Source: Planctomycetota bacterium
GTDB lineage: Bacteria; Planctomycetota; B15-G4; JADJEK01
Assembly (NCBI GenBank): GCA_016795255.1
Contig: JAEUIB010000478.1
Location: 1-8,141 of the forward strand
Reading direction: 5' to 3'
Length of the DNA: 8,141 bases
How positions within the stretch are numbered: the stretch's first letter is position 1; every line of letters starts with the position of its first letter. Shown here piece by piece: positions 3,940 through 8,141 of the stretch. Below the pieces are notes generated by a model. That model was not told the DNA's origin. It saw only the letters and a list, made by a program, of their open reading frames with translations, and made no database searches. The position numbers were made by a program, and so were the translations under genes.

Positions 3940-6507
3940 ATGTCCCGGGCCAAGTCCCCCCGTTCGAAGACCACGTCGTCATCCGAAACTCCCGCCAAAC
4001 CCGCAGCCGCGAAGAAGAAGGTCGCCGGCGAAACCCCGACGAAGTCGCGCAGGAAGCCGGCCGCCGAACCCGCGGCCGCCGCCGCGGCGCCGTCGTCGCC
4101 CCCGCCTGCTCCGCCCAGTGAGCCGCGCTCCGAGTCGCGGTCCGAAGGCCGCGAAGGCCGCGAAGCACGGCAAGAAGGCCTGTTCGCCGACCGGCCGCGC
4201 GAGCCCCGCACCGAGGCTCCGTCCCGTGGCGAACCGCGCGGCGAACCGCGCGAAATGCGCGCGGAAGCTCGCGGCGATCGTCCCGACGCGCCGCCGCGCC
4301 GAGATGCACCGCGCGGCGATTTCCCGCGCGGGGATCGCCAGAACCCGCCGCGCGAGGAACCGCGCGCGGAACGATTCGATCGCGAGAGCGACCCGCGCCT
4401 CGCGGACTTCGCCGACGACGAGCGCCGCGGCCATCGATTCGACCGCCGCGATCGATTCGAGCGTCGCGACCACCGCGATCATCGCGGTCCGCGCGATCCG
4501 CGCGATCCGCGCGATCATCGCGGCGGTGGCGGCGGCGGTGGTGGCGGACACCACGGCGAGCGACACGCGCACGGAGATCGCCGCGATCAGCGCCCGCATC
4601 GCCAACACCACGAACACCGTGGCGGCGAAGAACGCGGACCGCAGCATGGCGGCCACGGCGCCGAAGGCCGTCCCCACCACGGCGAGCCGCAACCCGGCCG
4701 CGAAGGGCCGCCGCGCGAAGACGCGGATCGGCTCGAACAGCGCGCTGACAACGGCGGAACGCCGCCGCAAGGCGCCCCGCGCGACGGCGGTTTCGACGCG
4801 GAGCCGTCGGTGGCTCCGGGCGAAGCTCGGCCGCCGCACCACGAGTTCCGCGACGAAGGCCGCGGACGGCACGAGCGTCACGATCGACACGACCGTCAGG
4901 ATCGCCACGATCGACACGGCCGTCACGATCGGCACGAGCGGCACGACCGCGGTCGTCACGGCGGTCCGCAGCACGGCGGACAAGGCCACGGTGGCGGCCC
5001 GCAGCACGGCGGCCACGATCGCTTCGGTGGTGGACGTCGCGGCGGCCGCAATCGCTTCGACCGGTTCCAACGTCAAGGCGGCGGACCGCGGCTCGATCAC
5101 GGCTTCAACCTCGACGAGGATCCGTCGCTCGACGAAGCCTCGTACGGCGTGCCGCTGGCGCCGACGGGCGAAAAGCGATTCCGCGATCCCGAGTTCCGCT
5201 CGGAGCGGACGCTGAAGGACACGTTGGCGAAGCTCGCCGCGGGCGAACTCCACCTGCACAAGCTGCAGAAGCTGACGCAGGACGAACTGCTGAAGGTCGC
5301 CGAGTCGGAGAACATCACCGACTGCGTCGGCCTGAAGAAGCAGGACGTGATCTTCCGGCTGCTGCGCCAGCGCGCGTCGACGAACACGCTGCTGTTCGGC
5401 GAAGGCGTGCTCGAGCTGTTGCCGGACGGGTTCGGCTTCCTGCGTTCGCCGGACTACTCGTACATGCCGTCGCCCGACGACATCTACGTGTCGCCGTCGC
5501 AGGTGCGCCGCTTCGGTCTGCGCCGCGGTCAAGTCGTCGCCGGGCAGATCCGCCCGCCGAAGGACAACGAGAAGTACTTCGCGCTGCTGCGCGTCGAAGC
5601 GATCAACTACGACGAACCGGAGAAGGCGGCGCGCATCGTGCCGTTCGAGGACCTGGTGCCGCTCTATCCCGAGCAGCGCTTCGTGCTCGAGACCGAACCG
5701 TCCGAGATCGCGATGCGCGTGATGGATCTCGTGACGCCGATCGGCAAGGGCCAGCGTGGCTTGATCATCGCGCCGCCGCGCACCGGCAAGACGATCCTGC
5801 TGCAGAAGCTCGCGAACTCGATCACGAAGAACAACCCCGAGGCCTACCTCATCGTTCTGCTGATCGACGAGCGGCCCGAGGAAGTCACCGACATGACGCG
5901 CTCGGTGCGCGGCGAAGTCGTGTCGTCGACGTTCGACGAACCGCCGGCGCGGCACATCATGGTCGCCGAGATGGTGATCGACAAAGCGAAGCGCCTGGTC
6001 GAGGCGGGTCGTGACGTCGTGATCCTGCTCGACTCGATCACGCGCCTCGGTCGCGCCTACAACGCCGAAGCGCCGCACTCGGGCAAGATCCTGTCGGGCG
6101 GCATCGACGCGTCCGCGCTGCAGAAGCCGAAGCGCTTCTTCGGCGCCGCGCGCAACATCGAGTTCGGCGGCTCGCTGACGATCCTCGCGACGGGCCTCGT
6201 CGACACCGGCTCGCGCATGGACGAAGTGATCTTCGAGGAGTTCAAGGGCACCGGCAACATGGAGCTGTTGCTCGACCGACGCCTCGTCGACAAGCGCGTG
6301 TGGCCGGCGGTCGACATCAACCGCTCGGGCACGCGCAAGGAAGACCTGCTGTTCACGCCGGAAGAGCTGAAGCTGGTCTGGATCCTGCGCAAGGTCCTGA
6401 ACGAGCTGAACCCGGTCGAGGCCATGGAACTGCTGATCGACAAGCTGAAGAAGACGCGGTCGAACGCGGAGTTCCTGGTGTCGATGACCGGCGGCCGGGA
6501 GTTCTGA
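3940..6507 (+). CDS. rho: Transcription termination factor Rho with a long low-complexity N-terminal extension
   Basis: Rho is a hexameric RNA helicase/ATPase that loads on C-rich RNA and ends transcription. This one has 855 residues against about 420 in E. coli. Residues 1 to about 395 are low complexity: Lys/Ala/Pro-rich at first, then Arg/Asp/Glu, nine glycines (195-203), His-Asp-Arg repeats (311-337) and RGG-like sequence (363-382). The conserved protein follows: Rho_N helical bundle (about 425-480, KLTQDELLKVAESENI), cold-shock-like RNA-binding domain (about 484-560, GVLELLPDGFGFLRS, DDIYVSPSQVRRF), and the ATPase. The ATPase has Walker A APPRTGKT (611-618), catalytic E644 in LLIDERPEEVTDM, Walker B VVILLDSITRLGRAYN (D698), Q-loop SGGIDASALQKPKRFFGAARN, R-loop EEFKGTGN, and NRSGTRKE (794-801) with the conserved arginine. 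All core residues appear intact. The extension precedes Rho_N, unlike the actinobacterial insertion between Rho_N and the RNA-binding domain. The gene is likely co-transcribed with coaE and converges with the BatD-like gene. Confidence 0.98.
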   Translation: MSRAKSPRSKTTSSSETPAKPAAAKKKVAGETPTKSRRKPAAEPAAAAAAPSSPPPAPPSEPRSESRSEGREGREARQEGLFADRPREPRTEAPSRGEPRGEPREMRAEARGDRPDAPPRRDAPRGDFPRGDRQNPPREEPRAERFDRESDPRLADFADDERRGHRFDRRDRFERRDHRDHRGPRDPRDPRDHRGGGGGGGGGHHGERHAHGDRRDQRPHRQHHEHRGGEERGPQHGGHGAEGRPHHGEPQPGREGPPREDADRLEQRADNGGTPPQGAPRDGGFDAEPSVAPGEARPPHHEFRDEGRGRHERHDRHDRQDRHDRHGRHDRHERHDRGRHGGPQHGGQGHGGGPQHGGHDRFGGGRRGGRNRFDRFQRQGGGPRLDHGFNLDEDPSLDEASYGVPLAPTGEKRFRDPEFRSERTLKDTLAKLAAGELHLHKLQKLTQDELLKVAESENITDCVGLKKQDVIFRLLRQRASTNTLLFGEGVLELLPDGFGFLRSPDYSYMPSPDDIYVSPSQVRRFGLRRGQVVAGQIRPPKDNEKYFALLRVEAINYDEPEKAARIVPFEDLVPLYPEQRFVLETEPSEIAMRVMDLVTPIGKGQRGLIIAPPRTGKTILLQKLANSITKNNPEAYLIVLLIDERPEEVTDMTRSVRGEVVSSTFDEPPARHIMVAEMVIDKAKRLVEAGRDVVILLDSITRLGRAYNAEAPHSGKILSGGIDASALQKPKRFFGAARNIEFGGSLTILATGLVDTGSRMDEVIFEEFKGTGNMELLLDRRLVDKRVWPAVDINRSGTRKEDLLFTPEELKLVWILRKVLNELNPVEAMELLIDKLKKTRSNAEFLVSMTGGREF
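4491..4548. repeat. RDP tandem repeat and nine-glycine run within rho
   Basis: GCGCGATCC is repeated three times at 4491-4517 (last base differs), encoding Arg-Asp-Pro/His units. It is followed by nine consecutive glycine codons (4522-4548) of GGC/GGT/GGA type. Such tracts expand and contract by slippage and lie inside the disordered extension. Confidence 0.9.
4636..5013. repeat. Three dispersed PQHGG-coding repeats within rho
   Basis: The motif GPQHGG occurs at residues 233-238 (4636-4653), 342-347 and 353-358. The last two are embedded in near-identical DNA (CCGCAGCACGGCGG) 33 bp apart, between 4960 and 5013. They suggest internal duplication within the extension. Confidence 0.8.
4870..4950. 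repeat. Nine His-Asp/Glu/Gly-Arg tripeptide repeats within rho
   Basis: Residues 311-337 are nine consecutive units: HER, HDR, HDR, QDR, HDR, HGR, HDR, HER, HDR. The DNA is built from variations of CACGATCGA with a 9-bp period of synonymous changes, so the protein pattern is better conserved than the DNA. Eight histidines at every third position could bind metal or RNA; that function is speculation. Confidence 0.9.
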
Positions 6508-6534
6508 CGCCGTTCGAGGCGGCCGCGAGCTCGA

Positions 6535-8141
6535 TCAACCGGATCGACTCGCGCCGTCCTTCGATCGCTCCCGCAACAACGCCTCGACGAGCGCTCGCGC
6601 CTCGTCGAGGCGTTTTGCGTGCAGCGACGCGTCCCGCGTCTTTGGCGACGCGAACGCGGCCTCCTCGCCGGCGTCGATCCACGCGGCGACGCGCTCCGCG
6701 AGCGGCTCGTCCACGCCGGCCGAACGCAGCGCCGAGCGCGCCCCACCCCCGGCAAGCGCGCCGACGTCGATCCCGATCGTGACCGCGCACGCGTGCGCGA
6801 ACGCCTTCGACGCCGCCAACGGATCGTCGGGCGCGCACGACGACCGCGTGCGTTCGAACGCGAGCCACGGGTCGCTCCGCTGGCGCGATTCGGCGCGCAC
6901 GCGCCGGCGACGCGCGACGAACCACGCGGCGATCGCCGCCACCACGGCGCCGGCGACGACCGGGACCGCATGCGAGCGTTCGGCCTCGGCGACCGGAGTC
7001 GCGGGCGTTCGCGCTTCGGCGGTCACGCGCAGCGGGATCGGCGTCGACCGGGCCACGACGTAGCGTTGCGACCGCGGATCGAACGTGGCGACCTCGAAAG
7101 CCTCGATCTGCTCGGCGCCGGCCCGCGTCGGTCGGACTTCGAACGTCAGCGTGCGCGCGTTCGCGTCGCGCCGCTCGTCGCGCAGGATCGTGCGACAGCC
7201 GTCCGGCGACCACGTCGACGGCAGCGTCGCGAAGCTCAGGTTCCCGGCGTCGTTCGGCTGCGCTTCGATCACGACGTCGACGCGGATCGGCTCGCCGACC
7301 GCGACGTCGACGCGGTCCGCGCGGCTGCGCACGGACCAGACACCGATGGCGTCGACGTGCCCGTTCGGCCGGCCCGCGGTCGGCAGCGGCAGGACGTCGA
7401 CTCCGCCCGGCGACGCCGCGACGTCGGTCGCTTCGGAGCCGGCCGGTCGGGATCCCGCGCGCGCGCGCGGCCGCAGTCGCGACCCCGCCCACGTCAGCCT
7501 CCCGGCCTGCGGCACCGCGACACGCAACGTCGTGCGAGCCGCCAGCGCGTCGCCGGACGCTCGCCGCGACAAGCGCAGCGGTTCGGCTTCACCTTCGATC
7601 GAGAACGTCACCGGATCGAGCGCCGCTTCGGTGCCGACGACGATCACGTCGTGGAACCACGGCAGCACGACGTCGTAACCGCTCGCGAACGCCGCAAGCC
7701 CGATCCGCACGTCGACGTCGATCGCGAACGGCTCGCCGACGAACACGCGGCCCTGCGACGGCGTCAGCGTGAACAGCGCGTCCGGCTCGATCGCGCCGTC
7801 GCCACCGATCGTCAGCGCCGGCACGCGCACGGTGCGCTCCTCGGCGCTCTGGCACTGCACGCGCAGCGTGAACTCGAGCGAGCCGGCGCGCCGCGCGAGC
7901 ACGTCGATGCGCCACGAGCAGCGGTACGCGTCGGTGCTCGAGTATTCGGGACCGCTCTCCAGCGTCAGCGTCGCCGACTCGACCGCCGGGAGTTCCAGCA
8001 GCTCCGCGTCGACCGCACACTCACCGCGCAGTTCGACGTCGAGCTTCACGTGCTCGCCGACCTGGACCGACGTCGCGCTCCACGTCGCGGTCAACGTCGG
8101 CTCTTCGCCGGCGGCCGCCCACAACCACGTCGCGAACGCGA
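6535..8141 (-). CDS. batD: BatD-like protein (Bat aerotolerance operon family), 5' end beyond window
   Basis: The frame is open from the right window edge to the TGA at 6535, at least 535 residues. The first visible residues (AFATWLWAAAGEEP) look like the end of a signal peptide, so the true start is outside. Three Ig-like units each begin with a VGE motif: VQVGEHVKLDV, VFVGEPFAIDVDV (about 126 residues after the TTG at 8124) and VAVGEPIRVDVVIE (about 273). One membrane helix (about 383-403 on the same count, VVAGAVVAAIAAWFVA) follows, ending in RRRR, then a helical cytoplasmic tail (WIDAGEEAAFASP, LDEARALVEALL). Signal peptide, repeated Ig-like domains, one C-terminal helix and a helical tail match BatD (oxygen tolerance) proteins. 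These usually sit beside batA/batB/batC and a MoxR ATPase, which may lie off the right edge. The biochemical role is not known in detail. The symbol is tentative. The 3' end converges with rho. Confidence 0.65.
   Translation of the reverse strand, partial: AFATWLWAAAGEEPTLTATWSATSVQVGEHVKLDVELRGECAVDAELLELPAVESATLTLESGPEYSSTDAYRCSWRIDVLARRAGSLEFTLRVQCQSAEERTVRVPALTIGGDGAIEPDALFTLTPSQGRVFVGEPFAIDVDVRIGLAAFASGYDVVLPWFHDVIVVGTEAALDPVTFSIEGEAEPLRLSRRASGDALAARTTLRVAVPQAGRLTWAGSRLRPRARAGSRPAGSEATDVAASPGGVDVLPLPTAGRPNGHVDAIGVWSVRSRADRVDVAVGEPIRVDVVIEAQPNDAGNLSFATLPSTWSPDGCRTILRDERRDANARTLTFEVRPTRAGAEQIEAFEVATFDPRSQRYVVARSTPIPLRVTAEARTPATPVAEAERSHAVPVVAGAVVAAIAAWFVARRRRVRAESRQRSDPWLAFERTRSSCAPDDPLAASKAFAHACAVTIGIDVGALAGGGARSALRSAGVDEPLAERVAAWIDAGEEAAFASPKTRDASLHAKRLDEARALVEALLRERSKDGASRSG
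6578..6616 (+). terminator. Intrinsic terminator for rho inside the convergent BatD-like gene
   Basis: A perfect 14-bp inverted repeat, AACGCCTCGACGAG (6578-6591) and CTCGTCGAGGCGTT (6601-6614), has a 9-nt loop, and TTTT spans 6613-6616. It starts 71 nt after the rho stop codon and reads best in the rho direction. In the other direction only TTGTTG follows the stem. The same bases encode a KRLDEARALVEALL stretch of the BatD-like protein. The U-tract is short, so strength is uncertain. Confidence 0.6.

Noticed and set aside
4864..5030. CRISPR-like array in the rho repeats
   Set aside because: The periodic units are 9 bp, in frame, degenerate and coding; there are no spacers or cas genes.
3899..5215. 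438-codon open frame on the plus strand overlapping the rho extension
   Set aside because: It is an out-of-frame reading of the repeat-rich extension (Ala/Arg/Ile/Thr repeats). It lacks a ribosome site and ends within the conserved Rho region.
3979..6078. 699-codon open frame on the minus strand opposite rho
   Set aside because: The plus strand encodes an unmistakable Rho here. The antisense frame is Arg/Val/Ala/Leu-rich without domain motifs and stays open because of GC-rich codon bias.
7455..7467. Alternating CG run in the BatD-like gene
   Set aside because: A short CG alternation is expected in GC-rich coding DNA and codes plausibly in frame; nothing else marks it.
8122..8124. TTG at 8124 as start of the BatD-like gene
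   Set aside because: The frame remains open to the window edge, and the residues before it continue a hydrophobic signal-peptide-like stretch, so the start is off the window.

Overview
The window is a very GC-rich bacterial chromosomal segment with compact, ordinary housekeeping gene content. It shows no insertion sequence, phage gene, CRISPR array, tRNA or rRNA. A Rho with a huge charged N-terminal extension, a coaE-rho pair, a BatD-like protein and a membrane-anchored BRCT protein together suggest a high-GC Planctomycetota-like lineage. That placement is inference from gene style, not from an alignment.

Left part, minus strand (about 1-3000): three co-directional genes, read from right to left. 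The first is a 409-residue membrane-anchored coiled-coil protein ending in a BRCT domain (2874-1645). It has a good sigma70-type promoter (-35 at 2995-3000, -10 at 2973-2978) and a clear GGAGG site that selects the ATG at 2874. Next is tatC (1532-684), the multi-spanning core of the twin-arginine translocase. Last is cinA (641 to beyond the left edge), of which only the N-terminal molybdopterin-binding-like part is visible. A GC-rich hairpin and a 10-bp tandem repeat that places TGA in all three frames lie between the BRCT gene and tatC.

Middle, plus strand: after a 330-bp divergent intergenic region with repeated GTCGACC motifs come coaE (3205-3828, last step of CoA synthesis) and rho (3940-6507). 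Rho is 855 residues, about twice the E. coli length. The C-terminal half is a complete, canonical Rho. The first ~400 residues are low-complexity Arg/Gly/His/Asp/Pro-rich sequence with tripeptide repeats. The 111-bp C-rich leader between coaE and rho could be a Rho-autoregulatory site.

Right part, minus strand: a BatD-like protein (8141-6535, 5' end off the window) converges on rho with only 27 bp between the stop codons. A perfect 14-bp inverted repeat followed by TTTT, positioned as an intrinsic terminator for rho, lies inside the 3' coding end of the BatD-like gene.

I do not see a clearly new multi-gene system. The items most worth a second look are the membrane-anchored BRCT protein with a predicted extracytoplasmic BRCT domain, the Rho extension, and the terminator embedded in an antisense coding region.
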